A DNA stretch of 64,000 bases from Pseudarthrobacter oxydans. GTDB taxonomy: Bacteria; Actinomycetota; Actinomycetes; Actinomycetales; Micrococcaceae. The stretch lies in the NCBI RefSeq assembly GCF_013314975.1, contig NZ_JABTYH010000019.1, positions 17,446-81,445 on the forward strand, read 5' to 3'. Shown here piece after piece: positions 53,654 to 62,325 of the stretch. The stretch's first letter is position 1. Each line of letters opens with the position of its first letter. Position numbers and translations under genes: made by a program. Under the pieces are notes generated by a model, which had not been told where the DNA came from, searched no databases, and saw only the letters and a program-made list of their open reading frames with translations.

Positions 53654-53747
53654 GTACCCGGGTCCCGTTCCTGCCCTGGGATCAAGGGGCGGGTGAAACG
53701 GCGAAGGGCCGGCTGTTCATGGGCGCCGGGCTCCACCCGGTGGCGCC

Positions 53748-54386
53748 CTAGGCTACGTCCACGCCGCCCAGTTCCATTTCGGCTACTGCTTCCTCCAGGT
53801 CCTCGGCGATCCCGGCCGTCAGGGAGCGGAGGACCGTGACGGAGTAGCCGGCCTGGACGGCGTCCAGGGCCGTTGCCATCACGCAGTAATCCGTGGCGAT
53901 TCCCACAACGACGACGTCCTCCACGTCATGGCTCTGCAGCCAGTCGTCCAGCCCGATCGCGTCTTCGTCCGGAGCGAACCTCCCGGCGTCCGCGGGACCG
54001 GGCAGGGCCCCGGGCTGCCGTTCTCCGGTGGGCACCGCATCTTCGGGGGCCAGCAGGCCCTCGAAGCCGGAGTAGGCGGCGGAGAACTGCCCTTTCTGGA
54101 AGTAGGCCTGGATGTATTCGGTGTCCAGGTCGGGATGCAGTTCAGCCCCGGGGGTGCCCGCCACGCAGTGCGGCGGCCAGCTGTCCTTGAAGTCCGGCAT
54201 GTCCGAGAAATGCTCTCCGGGATCGATGTGCCAGTCCTGGGTGGCAACGATGTGGTCGAACTCGCCGTGGTGGGCGTCCACATATTCGCTGATCGCGCCG
54301 GCCACATCCGCGCCGCCGGAAACGGCCAGAGAACCGCCCTCGCAGAAATCGTTCTGGACGTCGACGATGATCAGTGCCCGGGACAT
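53748..54386 (-). CDS. pncA: Nicotinamidase
   Basis: A 212-residue isochorismatase-family hydrolase turning nicotinamide into nicotinate for NAD salvage. The catalytic triad is Asp9 (IIVDVQNDF), Lys98 (YFQKGQF) and Cys168 (GIATDYCVMATA); metal ligands are probably Asp51, His53 and His59 in TQDWHIDPGEHF. ATG 54386 follows GAGGAGAA. It lies 9 nt downstream of pncB, its next-step enzyme. This enzyme type activates the prodrug pyrazinamide in mycobacteria. Confidence 0.96.
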   Translation of the reverse strand: MSRALIIVDVQNDFCEGGSLAVSGGADVAGAISEYVDAHHGEFDHIVATQDWHIDPGEHFSDMPDFKDSWPPHCVAGTPGAELHPDLDTEYIQAYFQKGQFSAAYSGFEGLLAPEDAVPTGERQPGALPGPADAGRFAPDEDAIGLDDWLQSHDVEDVVVVGIATDYCVMATALDAVQAGYSVTVLRSLTAGIAEDLEEAVAEMELGGVDVA

Positions 54387-54395
54387 CGGTTCTCC

Positions 54396-55724
54396 TCAGT
54401 TTTCTTCATAGAGAGTCGGGATGGCGGCCTCCCCGCGCTGCAGGCGGTTGACCACCGGCGGCAGCTCCGCCATGGAATCCGCATGGCGCTGGCGGGCCCG
54501 GAGCACGCCCTCGTGGCCGGTCCAGCCCGGCAGCAGCTCCCCGTTCTTCATGAACTGCTGCAGGAGGGGCCGGTCATTGCCGTCATCCTCCGGCCGGTGG
54601 CCGACGCCCACCACCTCGGCAGTTGCAATGCCGCGCTCGTTCAACTTGCGCAGCGCGTACTTGCGGCCGCCCACGCTGGCCTTGTTCTTGGCCGCCTTGG
54701 CCACGGAGACGAACGTTCCGTCGTCGTCCGTGCGGCTGACCAGCTTGTACACCATGCTGGCCGTCGGGGCGCCAGAGCCGGTGACCAGGGACGTGCCCAC
54801 GCCGTAGGAATCCACGGGGGCGGACTGCAGGGCGGCGATGGCGTACTCATCGAGGTCTGACGTGACCACGATCTTGGTGTTTTCGTTGCCGAGGTCGTCA
54901 AGGAGCCTGCGCACCCACTGCGCCTGCGCCACAAGGTCGCCGGAGTCCAGCCGGACCGCCCCCAGGCGCGGACCCGCAAGGTCCACGGCCGTGCGGACGG
55001 CCGCTTCGACGTCGTACGTGTCCACCAGCAGGGACGTATGGTCCCCGAGCGAGGCAATCTGGGCCTCGAACGCGTCCCGCTCGGTGTCGTGCAGGAGCGT
55101 GAAGGAATGGGCGGCGGTGCCCACCGTCTTGATCCCGTAGCGGATTCCGGCCTCGAGGTTGGAGGTGCTGTCGAACCCGGCGATGATTGCTGCCCGGGCG
55201 GAAGCGGTGGCTGCTTCCTCATGGGTGCGCCGGGAGCCCATCTCAATGCAGGGCCGGCCGCCGGCCGCGGTGACCATCCGGGAAGCAGCCGAGGCGATGG
55301 CGCTGTCATGGTTCAACACGGACAGAAGGTAGGTCTCCAGCATGCAGGCCTCCGCGAACGTGGCCTCGACAATCAGGATGGGGGAGTTCGGGAAGTACGC
55401 CTCGCCTTCGGGGTAGCCCCAGATGTCGCCGGAAAACCGGTAGGACGCCAGGTACTCCAGCGTCTGCGCGTTGACCACCTTGGTGCGTTCCAGGAACTCA
55501 AGCTCGGCATCCCCGAAGCGGAAATTGGCGATGCCCTCCAGCAGCCGTCCCGTGCCGGCCACGATGCCGTAGCGCCGGCCATCCGGCAGCCGCCGGGCAA
55601 AAGCCTCGAACACCGACTTGCGGTGCGCGGCCCCCGAATGCAGCGATGCCTGCAGCATCGTCAGCTCGTAGTGGTCGGTGTAAAAAGAGGTGCGGGGATG
55701 CTCCCAGCCAGCGGAGGTACTCAC
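54396..55724 (-). CDS. pncB: Nicotinate phosphoribosyltransferase
   Basis: A 442-residue enzyme that joins nicotinate to PRPP, giving nicotinate mononucleotide. The N-terminal FYTDHYELTMLQA, the middle VRLDSGDL region and GVGTSLVTGSGAPTASMVYK near the C-terminus are family signatures. GTG 55724 (read MSTSAGWEHP) is supported by a TAGAGT box 7 nt before it; a GTG 9 nt further upstream lies within that box, and longer frames run into the tandem repeat. It forms an operon with pncA. Confidence 0.94.
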   Translation of the reverse strand: MSTSAGWEHPRTSFYTDHYELTMLQASLHSGAAHRKSVFEAFARRLPDGRRYGIVAGTGRLLEGIANFRFGDAELEFLERTKVVNAQTLEYLASYRFSGDIWGYPEGEAYFPNSPILIVEATFAEACMLETYLLSVLNHDSAIASAASRMVTAAGGRPCIEMGSRRTHEEAATASARAAIIAGFDSTSNLEAGIRYGIKTVGTAAHSFTLLHDTERDAFEAQIASLGDHTSLLVDTYDVEAAVRTAVDLAGPRLGAVRLDSGDLVAQAQWVRRLLDDLGNENTKIVVTSDLDEYAIAALQSAPVDSYGVGTSLVTGSGAPTASMVYKLVSRTDDDGTFVSVAKAAKNKASVGGRKYALRKLNERGIATAEVVGVGHRPEDDGNDRPLLQQFMKNGELLPGWTGHEGVLRARQRHADSMAELPPVVNRLQRGEAAIPTLYEEN

Positions 55725-55731
55725 GAAAATC

Positions 55732-55737
55732 ACTCTA
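55732..55737 (-). promoter_or_regulatory. Leaderless -10 box TAGAGT for pncB-pncA
   Basis: On the minus strand TAGAGT ends 7 nt before GTG 55724. Its upstream -35 region falls inside the tandem repeat array. Confidence 0.55.
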
Positions 55738-55744
55738 GTCCCCG

Positions 55745-55916
55745 CCGGCTCCCACGTCTCGCTTCGCTTCGCCGCGGGCCCCTCGCCGGCGTGGGCCCAC
55801 CCACCGGCTCCCGCGTCTCGCTTCGCTTCGCCGCGGGTCCCTCGCCGGCGTGGGCCCACCCACCGGCTCCCACGTCTCGCTTCGCTTCGCCGCGGGCCCC
55901 TCGCCGGCGTGGGCCC
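55745..55916. repeat. 59-bp tandem repeat, 2.9 copies
   Basis: Copies start at 55745, 55804 and 55863; the third is cut after 54 bp. Copies 1 and 3 are identical over the shared length and copy 2 differs at two positions. Each full unit holds the self-complementary GTGGGCCCAC, and CCCACG near its start can pair with CGTGGG near its end. The period is not a multiple of three, so long frames through it are not coding. It fills the space between the divergent pncB and clpS promoters. Confidence 0.9.
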
Positions 55917-55942
55917 GATCCGGCGGTGGCCCGGCATCCCCA

Positions 55943-55948
55943 TAGAAT
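55943..55948 (+). promoter_or_regulatory. Leaderless -10 box TAGAAT for clpS
   Basis: TAGAAT ends 6 nt before ATG 55955; it lies 26 nt beyond the end of the tandem repeat. Confidence 0.6.
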
Positions 55949-55954
55949 GGACAG

Positions 55955-56326
55955 ATGACCTTAAGCGTTGCGCTCGGCCCTGATACACAGGAGGGCACCC
56001 GGACCGGAACAGCGGAATCCACAGATTCCCTGACCGCGCCGGACATCCCGTGGAACCTGGTGATCTGGAACGATCCCGTCAACCTCATGAGCTACGTGAG
56101 CTATGTTTTCCAAAGCTATTTCGGCTACTCCGAGAGCAAGGCGAACAAGCTCATGATGGAGGTCCACAAGAAGGGCCGCTCCATTGTTGCCTCGGGCAGC
56201 AAGGAACAGGTGGAACGCCATGCCGTCGCCATGCACGGGTTCGGGCTGTGGGCCACCGTGGAAAAAGCCAGCGGTGGAAACAACGGCAACTCCGGCGGAG
56301 GCCAGGGCAAGGGGAAACGTGGCTAA
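55955..56326 (+). CDS. clpS: Clp protease adaptor ClpS
   Basis: A 123-residue adaptor delivering N-degron substrates to ClpC/ClpA-ClpP. A flexible N-terminus of about 27 residues precedes the core with WNLVIWNDPVNLMSYVSYVF (N-end residue pocket) and VHKKGRSIVASGSKEQVE. The last 20 residues are Gly/Asn/Lys-rich. It starts leaderless and overlaps the DUF2017 gene by 8 nt. Confidence 0.95.
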   Translation: MTLSVALGPDTQEGTRTGTAESTDSLTAPDIPWNLVIWNDPVNLMSYVSYVFQSYFGYSESKANKLMMEVHKKGRSIVASGSKEQVERHAVAMHGFGLWATVEKASGGNNGNSGGGQGKGKRG

Positions 56327-56885
56327 GGCATTCAAGTACGGACTCAAAGGCATCACCGGCTACCTTGAGCCCGCGGAACGCGACCTGTTGCGCAGCCTGA
56401 TCCATGACGTCATCTCAATGCTCCAGCCGGAGGACCGTGACGGCCAGGATCCGCTGGCCGCCCTGATCGGCCTGGACATGGACGTGGCAGAGCCTTCCGA
56501 CCGCGCCGTCAAGCGCCTGCTCCCCAATGTCATGAAGGACGACGCCGGCGCCTCCCTGGAGTTCCGCCAGCTCACCGAACGCTCGCTGCGGGAAACTAAG
56601 ATCGGCGCCCTGCGGGCCGCGGCCCTGGACCTGGACAAGGACGAGATCGTGCTGACGCCCGACGCGGCACGGCACTGGTCCATGGCTTTGAACGATGTCC
56701 GGCTGGTCCTTGCCGAGCGGCTGGATATCCAGGACGAGGAGGACGCCGAGCACGTCCACCTGATGCAGGACTGGTCCCAGGCCGAGGACGTGGAGAGCTA
56801 CCTGGCCCTGGTCTACAACTTCGCCACGTGGCTCCAGGAGTCACTGGTCCAGGCCATGCTGCAGTCCATGGAGTCGCGCCGGTGA
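56319..56885 (+). CDS. DUF2017 protein
   Basis: A 188-residue, mostly helical acidic protein starting at GTG 56319 inside the end of clpS. Patterns such as YLEPAERDLLRSLIHDV and HWSMALNDVRLVLAERLDIQ match DUF2017, an actinobacterial family encoded directly after clpS. Function is unknown; the fixed linkage and gene overlap suggest a partner of ClpS or regulator of Clp proteolysis. Confidence 0.88.
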   Translation: MAKAFKYGLKGITGYLEPAERDLLRSLIHDVISMLQPEDRDGQDPLAALIGLDMDVAEPSDRAVKRLLPNVMKDDAGASLEFRQLTERSLRETKIGALRAAALDLDKDEIVLTPDAARHWSMALNDVRLVLAERLDIQDEEDAEHVHLMQDWSQAEDVESYLALVYNFATWLQESLVQAMLQSMESRR

Positions 56886-56990
56886 GCGGCGCGGACCGCC
56901 CCCCGTCCCTGCGCTGTGACACACCAGACATGAGCTCCCGGCCACAGGTTCATGACTGGAGCCGCGGGGAAGACCTATCCTCGAATAATC

Positions 56991-58007
56991 ATGAGTAGAG
57001 CCTCAAGCATGGATCCGTCAGCCGGCGCTGCCACGGGGTCCGACGCCAGCGACCTGCCCGCCGCCGCCTTGGAGTCGCGGCCCATCGGCGTATTCGACTC
57101 CGGAGTTGGCGGCCTCACGGTGGCCCGCTCCATCATCGACCAGCTTCCCAACGAGTCAATCCTCTATGTGGGGGACACGGCGCACGGACCGTACGGCCCC
57201 CTGCCCATCGCAGAGGTGCGGGCCAACGCCCTGGGCGTGATGGACGAACTGGTGGACTCCGGCGTCAAGCTGCTCACCATAGCCTGCAACTCGGCGTCGG
57301 CCGCTGTCCTGCGGGACGCCCGCGAGCGGTACACGGCCAAGTACGGCATCCCGGTTATCGAAGTCATCCAGCCGGCGGTGCGGCGGGCAGTGGCGGCAAC
57401 CCGCAGCGGGCTGGTGGGCGTGATCGGCACCTCCGCCACGATCGGCTCCCGGGCCTACGAGGATACGTTCGCCGCGGCGCCGGACCTGGCGATCACCTCC
57501 GTGGCGTGCCCGGAATTCGTCAGCTACGTCGAAGCAGGGATCACCACCGGTCCGGCGCTGCTGGCCGTCGCCGAGGAATACCTCGCCCCGCTCAAGGCGG
57601 CCGGCGTGGACACGGTGGTCCTGGGCTGCACGCACTACCCGCTGCTCACCGGCGTCATCTCCTACGTCATGGGGGCGGACGTGACCCTGGTGTCCAGCGC
57701 CGAGGAAACCGCCAAGGACGTCTACCGCGCCCTGGCCACCCACAACCTGCAGCGCACGGACGCAACGCCGCCGGAGCACCACTTCGTGGCCACCGGGGAC
57801 GCCGGCCAGTTCGAGGCGCTGGCCCGGCGGTTCCTAGGGCCCGAGGTCCTCTCCGTCCGGCACGTGGACCACGTGTCCGCCCAGTACCCCACGGGAAGCC
57901 TCGCCAGGATCACCCCGGAAATGATCGCCGCCGCCCAGAACGCTGCGGCGCGGCCGCGGATCTCCAACTTCGTGGGCACTTCAGCGACCGGGGGCAGCGG
58001 CCAGTGA
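56991..58007 (+). CDS. murI: Glutamate racemase
   Basis: A 338-residue cofactor-independent racemase providing D-glutamate for peptidoglycan. The acid/base cysteines are Cys99 (TIACNSASA) and Cys213 ([10 protein letters not shown]), with Asp36 in [12 protein letters not shown]. About 30 extra N-terminal and 30 C-terminal residues surround the usual 260-270. ATG 56991 is used, with a TATCCT box 9 nt upstream (56976-56981); ATG 57009 is an alternative. The end overlaps the next gene. Confidence 0.94.
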   Translation: MSRASSMDPSAGAATGSDASDLPAAALESRPIGVFDSGVGGLTVARSIIDQLPNESILYVGDTAHGPYGPLPIAEVRANALGVMDELVDSGVKLLTIACNSASAAVLRDARERYTAKYGIPVIEVIQPAVRRAVAATRSGLVGVIGTSATIGSRAYEDTFAAAPDLAITSVACPEFVSYVEAGITTGPALLAVAEEYLAPLKAAGVDTVVLGCTHYPLLTGVISYVMGADVTLVSSAEETAKDVYRALATHNLQRTDATPPEHHFVATGDAGQFEALARRFLGPEVLSVRHVDHVSAQYPTGSLARITPEMIAAAQNAAARPRISNFVGTSATGGSGQ

Positions 58008-58801
58008 AGCTCACCATCGTAGGCTGCACGGGGTCCTTTCCCGGCCCCGGGTCACCGGCGTCGTGCTACCTCCTGACCGCGAACGACGGCGAGCGGACCT
58101 GGAAAGTGGTCATGGACCTGGGCAGCGGGGCGCTGGGTGCCATCCAGCGGTACACCGACCTGGAGGATATCGACGCGATCTTCCTCACCCACCTGCACCC
58201 CGACCACTGCATGGACCTGTGCGGCCTGCACGTGGCGGTCCGGTGGAAGCCCGGCGGCTGGGGCCGCGGCCGGATCCCCGTCTGGGGGCCTGCGGCCACG
58301 GCAGACCGGATGGCCACGGCGTACGGCCTGGAGCTGGACCCCGGAATGCACGAGGAATTCGACTTCACTAACTGGGCGGAACGCGAGTCCGTGACCGTGG
58401 GGCCGTTCACCGTGACACCCTTCGCCGTCAACCACCCCGTGGAGGAGGCCTACGCCCTGCGGGTGGAAGTGGTGGAACCGGACAAGGACGGTACGCCTGT
58501 TTCCCGGACCCTGACCTATTCCGGTGATACCGATTCCTGTGCCGGGCTTGAGGAAGCAGCCAAGGACGCCGACCTGTTCCTGTGCGAGGCAGCCTTCGAG
58601 GAAGGCCGCGACGACGGCATCAAGGACGTCCACCTGACCGGAAAGCGCGCCGGGGAAGCCGCTGCGGCTGCGGGGGCCCGCCGGCTCCTGCTCACGCACA
58701 TTCCCGTGTGGACATCACAGACCACGGTGATGGCCGAAGCCCGCCCGGTGTTCGGCGGCGACGTGGCGGTAGCGGTTGCCGGAGTGCACTACACCATCTA
58801 G
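58004..58801 (+). CDS. MBL-fold metallo-hydrolase (RNase Z-like)
   Basis: A 265-residue metallo-beta-lactamase-fold hydrolase. The metal-binding HLHPDHCMD is near residue 64, [11 protein letters not shown] and YSGDTDSC give further ligands, and [11 protein letters not shown] the C-terminal histidine. The protein resembles RNase Z/ElaC-like or cyclic-nucleotide phosphodiesterase MBL proteins common beside murI and rph in Actinobacteria, but lacks an obvious RNase Z flexible arm. GTG 58004 overlaps the murI stop. Confidence 0.87.
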   Translation: MKLTIVGCTGSFPGPGSPASCYLLTANDGERTWKVVMDLGSGALGAIQRYTDLEDIDAIFLTHLHPDHCMDLCGLHVAVRWKPGGWGRGRIPVWGPAATADRMATAYGLELDPGMHEEFDFTNWAERESVTVGPFTVTPFAVNHPVEEAYALRVEVVEPDKDGTPVSRTLTYSGDTDSCAGLEEAAKDADLFLCEAAFEEGRDDGIKDVHLTGKRAGEAAAAAGARRLLLTHIPVWTSQTTVMAEARPVFGGDVAVAVAGVHYTI

Positions 58802-58863
58802 CCCCCCGGGGTCCCTGCCACGGCTTCGACCAGGGGACCGGCATCGGCCGGGCGTGCAGTCGA

Positions 58864-58869
58864 TAAGCT
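58864..58869 (+). promoter_or_regulatory. Leaderless -10 box TAAGCT for rph-rdgB
   Basis: TAAGCT ends 6 nt before ATG 58876, with no Shine-Dalgarno sequence between. Confidence 0.6.
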
Positions 58870-58875
58870 AAAGAC

Positions 58876-59634
58876 ATGACTTCTGAAGCAACTGCAGTAC
58901 CCATCGTGCGCGCCGACGGCCGCGCCCCCGACCAGCTCCGGCCCATCAGCATCACCCGCGGATGGTCCACCCAGGCCGAGGGATCCGCCCTGATCGAGTT
59001 CGGCAACACCCGGGTCCTGTGCACCGCATCCCTGACCGCAGGCGTGCCGCGCTGGCTCAAGGGGGAAGGCCGCGGCTGGGTCACCGCCGAGTACGCCATG
59101 CTGCCCCGGGCCACCAACACCCGCTCCGACCGCGAATCCGTCAAAGGCAAGATCGGCGGCCGCACCCACGAAATCTCCCGGCTCATCGGACGTTCGCTGC
59201 GCTCGATCATCGACACCAAGGCCCTGGGCGAAAACACCATCGTGCTGGACTGCGACGTTCTCCAGGCGGACGGCGGCACCCGCACGGCAGCCATCACCGG
59301 CGCCTACGTCGCGCTCGCAGACGCCATCCGCTTCGCCCGCGACAACAAGCTGATCGCAAAAAATGCCCAGCCCCTGATCGACACCATTGCCGCTGTGTCC
59401 GTGGGCATCATCGACGGCGTGCCCATGCTGGACCTGCCGTACGTCGAGGACGTCCGGGCAGAAACCGACATGAACGTTGTGGTCACCGGCTCGGGAAAGT
59501 TCGTGGAAGTGCAGGGAACGGCCGAGGGCGCACCCTTTGACCGGGCCGAGCTGGACCAGCTCCTGGACCTGGCACTGCTGGGCACCACCCAGCTCGCCGC
59601 CATCCAGCGGGAGACCCTGGCGGACACGCTGTGA
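58876..59634 (+). CDS. rph: Ribonuclease PH
   Basis: A 252-residue phosphorolytic 3'-5' exoribonuclease that trims tRNA precursors. Family blocks: [20 protein letters not shown], the phosphate/RNA region [14 protein letters not shown] [17 protein letters not shown], and [19 protein letters not shown]. Length is normal. Its stop overlaps the rdgB GTG. Confidence 0.96.
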   Translation: MTSEATAVPIVRADGRAPDQLRPISITRGWSTQAEGSALIEFGNTRVLCTASLTAGVPRWLKGEGRGWVTAEYAMLPRATNTRSDRESVKGKIGGRTHEISRLIGRSLRSIIDTKALGENTIVLDCDVLQADGGTRTAAITGAYVALADAIRFARDNKLIAKNAQPLIDTIAAVSVGIIDGVPMLDLPYVEDVRAETDMNVVVTGSGKFVEVQGTAEGAPFDRAELDQLLDLALLGTTQLAAIQRETLADTL

Positions 59635-60290
59635 ACCCGGCCGGCGGAGATGCTCCCCGCCTGGTCCTGGCAACCCACAACAAGGGCAAGCTGCGGGAGC
59701 TCCGCGAGCTGCTGCGGGGACAGGTCCCGGGGCTCGACGTCGACACCCAGGTGGTGGACGCGGCAGCGGCAGGTGCCCCTGACGTCGTCGAAACCGGTGT
59801 GACGTTTGCCGAGAATTCGCTGCTGAAGGCGCGTGCCGTTGCGGAAGCCACCGGCCTGGCGGCCATTGCCGACGACTCCGGCCTTGCGGTGGACGTGATG
59901 GGCGGAGCGCCCGGGATCTTTTCGGCCCGGTGGGCCGGCACCCACGGCGACGACGCCGCCAACCTGCGGCTCCTGCTCAGCCAGCTCTCCGACGTGCCGG
60001 ACATCCACCGGGGTGCGGCCTTCGTCTGCGCGGCGGCGCTGGCTGTGCCGGACACGGACGGCAGGCCCGGCCACGAGGTGGTGGAATACGGACAGCTGGA
60101 GGGCGTGCTGCTCCGCGAGCCGCGGGGCAGCGGGGGCTTCGGCTACGATCCCGTGCTGCAGCCGGCGGGGGAGGACCGCAGTTGCGCAGAGCTGTCCGCA
60201 GAGGAAAAGAACGCCATCAGCCACCGTGGCAAGGCCTTCCGCGCGCTGCTGCCGGCCATCGTCGAGGCGCTGCGCCGGGCAGAGGCCTGA
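59631..60290 (+). CDS. rdgB: Non-canonical purine NTP pyrophosphatase (RdgB/HAM1)
   Basis: A 219-residue enzyme hydrolysing dITP, XTP and related damaged nucleotides. [16 protein letters not shown] is the N-terminal substrate loop, [22 protein letters not shown] the catalytic acid region (shown here by [15 protein letters not shown]), and [10 protein letters not shown] and [10 protein letters not shown] the C-terminal blocks. It starts with GTG overlapping the rph stop (GTGA), the standard rph-rdgB pair. Confidence 0.95.
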   Translation: MNPAGGDAPRLVLATHNKGKLRELRELLRGQVPGLDVDTQVVDAAAAGAPDVVETGVTFAENSLLKARAVAEATGLAAIADDSGLAVDVMGGAPGIFSARWAGTHGDDAANLRLLLSQLSDVPDIHRGAAFVCAAALAVPDTDGRPGHEVVEYGQLEGVLLREPRGSGGFGYDPVLQPAGEDRSCAELSAEEKNAISHRGKAFRALLPAIVEALRRAEA

Positions 60291-60326
60291 CGGGACGCAA
60301 GGCCCCACAGTTGCCGGTTAACCAAA

Positions 60327-60362
60327 AAGGTGTGTTCCCCGCCGCGGCGGGGAACACACCTT
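60327..60362. terminator. 36-bp perfect palindrome between converging rdgB and dedA
   Basis: Arms 60327-60344 and 60345-60362 are fully complementary. The minus-strand side is followed by a T-run (TTTTTGG including stem bases), fitting a terminator for dedA; the plus-strand side ends in TTCCC, weaker for rdgB. Position between converging genes supports a shared terminator. Confidence 0.8.
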
Positions 60363-60379
60363 CCCTGGTTTACGGGCAC

Positions 60380-61171
60380 TTACGGAAGGCGGGGGGTCTT
60401 CTGCTCGTCCTCGGGGGCGTGCTCCTCGATGAACTCCTCCACGGGGTCGGTGCCGTAGGCCTTCGCCTGGCGCTTGGCGGACAGGCCGCGGAGGACCTCC
60501 ACGCCGATGGGCAGGACGGACACCAGGACGATCGCGATGAAAATGATGTCCAGGTTGTCACGGACCCACGGGATACGGTCGCCCAGCAGGTATCCCAGCA
60601 GCGTCACGCCGCCGCCCCACAGCACTGCGCCGATGACGTTGAAGAGGAAGAACTTCTTTTTGTTCATCTGGGCGACGCCCACGATGACGGGGACGAAAGT
60701 CCTGATGATGGGGACGAAGCGTGCCAGGATCAATGCCTTGCCGCCGTGCTTTTCGAAGAAGGCGTGCGCGTTCTCCACGTTTTCCCGCTTGAACAGGCGC
60801 GAGTTGGGTTTGTTGAAGATGGCGGGCCCGGCTTTCGACCCGATGAGGTAGCCGGTCTGGTTGCCCACAATGGCCGAAATGATGATCAGCAGCGCGAAGA
60901 CCCACACGTTGAACTTGATGGTGTCCGTGGCCACCAGGAGGCCGGCTGTGAACAGCATGGAATCACCGGGCAGGAAGAAGCCCACCAGCAGGCCGGTCTC
61001 CGCGAAGACGATGCCGCAGACCAGCAGCACCACCCACGGCGCCAGGGCGGGATCAGCCAGGAAGACCTGGGGGTTCAGCCAGTCGGGCAGGAAGGAGGCC
61101 AGCTGGGGCTGCACCGGTCCTGCGCCGCCCAGCATGGACACGGCGAGGTCATTCATCACAGGAAAGTTCAC
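60380..61171 (-). CDS. DedA-family membrane protein
   Basis: A 263-residue polytopic protein of the DedA/SNARE-associated family, which includes polyprenyl-phosphate and phospholipid flippase-like transporters. FLPGDSMLFTAGLL carries the membrane-embedded acidic residue and RFVPIIRTFVPVIVGV the conserved arginine block. GTG 61171 (MNFPVMNDL) is used, with TACCCT 6 nt upstream. A role in undecaprenyl phosphate recycling is possible but not shown. Confidence 0.92.
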   Translation of the reverse strand: MNFPVMNDLAVSMLGGAGPVQPQLASFLPDWLNPQVFLADPALAPWVVLLVCGIVFAETGLLVGFFLPGDSMLFTAGLLVATDTIKFNVWVFALLIIISAIVGNQTGYLIGSKAGPAIFNKPNSRLFKRENVENAHAFFEKHGGKALILARFVPIIRTFVPVIVGVAQMNKKKFFLFNVIGAVLWGGGVTLLGYLLGDRIPWVRDNLDIIFIAIVLVSVLPIGVEVLRGLSAKRQAKAYGTDPVEEFIEEHAPEDEQKTPRLP

Positions 61172-61177
61172 CTCTCA

Positions 61178-61183
61178 AGGGTA
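61178..61183 (-). promoter_or_regulatory. Leaderless -10 box TACCCT for dedA
   Basis: On the minus strand TACCCT is followed by TGAGAG and GTG 61171, a spacing of 6 nt. Confidence 0.45.
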
Positions 61184-61226
61184 CTTGACAGAGCCGTGCC
61201 TGCATGGAGGAGCAGCATTCCGGCGG

Positions 61227-61232
61227 TAAGGT
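61227..61232 (+). promoter_or_regulatory. Leaderless -10 box TAAGGT
   Basis: TAAGGT ends 6 nt before GTG 61239 and supports GTG as start. Confidence 0.55.
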
Positions 61233-61238
61233 TGGGCC

Positions 61239-62249
61239 GTGGGTTTGGACTTTACGGCGATCGACTTTGAAACTGCGAACGGCTTCCGGGGCTCTCCCTG
61301 CGCGGTGGGCCTGACGAAGGTACGGGGCGGGCAGATCGTGGACGAGGCTTCATGGCTGATGCGGCCCCCGCCGAACCACGACCACTTCGACTACCACAAC
61401 GTGCGGATCCACGGCATCCGGGCTGACGACGTGGCCGGGCACCCCCGCTTCGGGGAACTCTTCCCCGAAATCGGCGCCTTCATTGGTGATGACATCCTCG
61501 CGGCGCACAATGCCGCCTTCGACCTGGGAGTGATCCGGTCGGGCCTGGAGGTCTCCGGCCTGCCGGGGCCCGCCTACGACTATGTGTGCACCGTCATGCT
61601 TTCCCGGCGGTGCTACTCGCTGGTGTCCAACTCCCTGCCGTTCGCCGCCGAGGAAGCCGGCGTGCCGTTGGTGAAGCACCACGACGCCGCTGAGGACGCC
61701 CGGGCCTGCGCGGGAATCCTGATCGACATAGCCCGGCGGAACCAGGCCAACAGCATCGGCGAACTCTACCTTTCGCTGGGGCTGGTGATGCCGCGCCAGC
61801 AGGCCTTCGACCCGGCCACGGACGGGCTGTCCAAGTCCAGCATCGCGGCCCTTGCCGCTGCCGGCAGCGGCACGGCTGCGCCGCTACGGCCTTTCCAGTC
61901 GGGCTGGCCGGAGGAGGGAGCCAACCCGCTTCCCAACCCCGATGCCGAGCCGGGCCACCCACTGTACGGCCAGACCGTCGTCTTCACCGGGGCGCTGTCC
62001 ATAGGGCGCCCGGAAGCCAAAAGGCGCTCTGCCGACGTCGGCGCCCGGCCGGAGAGCCGGGTGACCGGGCGCACCACCGTCCTGGTGGTGGGGGACGGCT
62101 TTGTTGCCTCCGACCTCCGCTCCGGCCGGCTGACCGGCAAAGCCCGGCGCGTCCTGGAGCTCCATGACCGCGGCCAGCCCATCGAAGTGCTGTCCGAAGG
62201 TGAGTTCCTGCAGATGGTGGGCGACTTCGCGGCAGCAGCCATCGCCTAG
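61239..62249 (+). CDS. DEDDh 3'-5' exonuclease with C-terminal BRCT domain
   Basis: A 336-residue DnaQ-like exonuclease. The DEDDh residues appear as FTAIDFETANG (Asp, Glu), LAAHNAAFDLGVI (Asp) and KHHDAAEDARACAG (His, Asp). After a linker (about 180-235) the C-terminal 85 residues form a BRCT domain starting GQTVVFTGALSIGRPEAKR, similar to the BRCT of DNA ligase LigA. The combination suggests a DNA repair or processivity-linked exonuclease. It is not the polymerase III epsilon subunit by context. Confidence 0.9.
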   Translation: MGLDFTAIDFETANGFRGSPCAVGLTKVRGGQIVDEASWLMRPPPNHDHFDYHNVRIHGIRADDVAGHPRFGELFPEIGAFIGDDILAAHNAAFDLGVIRSGLEVSGLPGPAYDYVCTVMLSRRCYSLVSNSLPFAAEEAGVPLVKHHDAAEDARACAGILIDIARRNQANSIGELYLSLGLVMPRQQAFDPATDGLSKSSIAALAAAGSGTAAPLRPFQSGWPEEGANPLPNPDAEPGHPLYGQTVVFTGALSIGRPEAKRRSADVGARPESRVTGRTTVLVVGDGFVASDLRSGRLTGKARRVLELHDRGQPIEVLSEGEFLQMVGDFAAAAIA

Positions 62250-62313
62250 GGCCCCCGGTCCGGCCGCTTCTTCACAGGGCGCAACAAACCTTTGCCCCGG
62301 TACGCTGCGCTCC

Positions 62314-62319
62314 TAGCCT
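62314..62319 (+). promoter_or_regulatory. Leaderless -10 box TAGCCT
   Basis: TAGCCT ends 6 nt before ATG 62326. Confidence 0.5.
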
Positions 62320-62325
62320 TGGCAC

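Noticed and set aside
55745..55916. CRISPR-like array
   Set aside because: The units are contiguous with no unique spacers, and no cas genes are present.
55725..55988. Extended N-terminus of pncB through the 59-bp repeats
   Set aside because: The repeated Arg/Ala/Gly peptide is a by-product of the tandem DNA repeat; the period is not a multiple of three and the family start is at FYTDHYEL.
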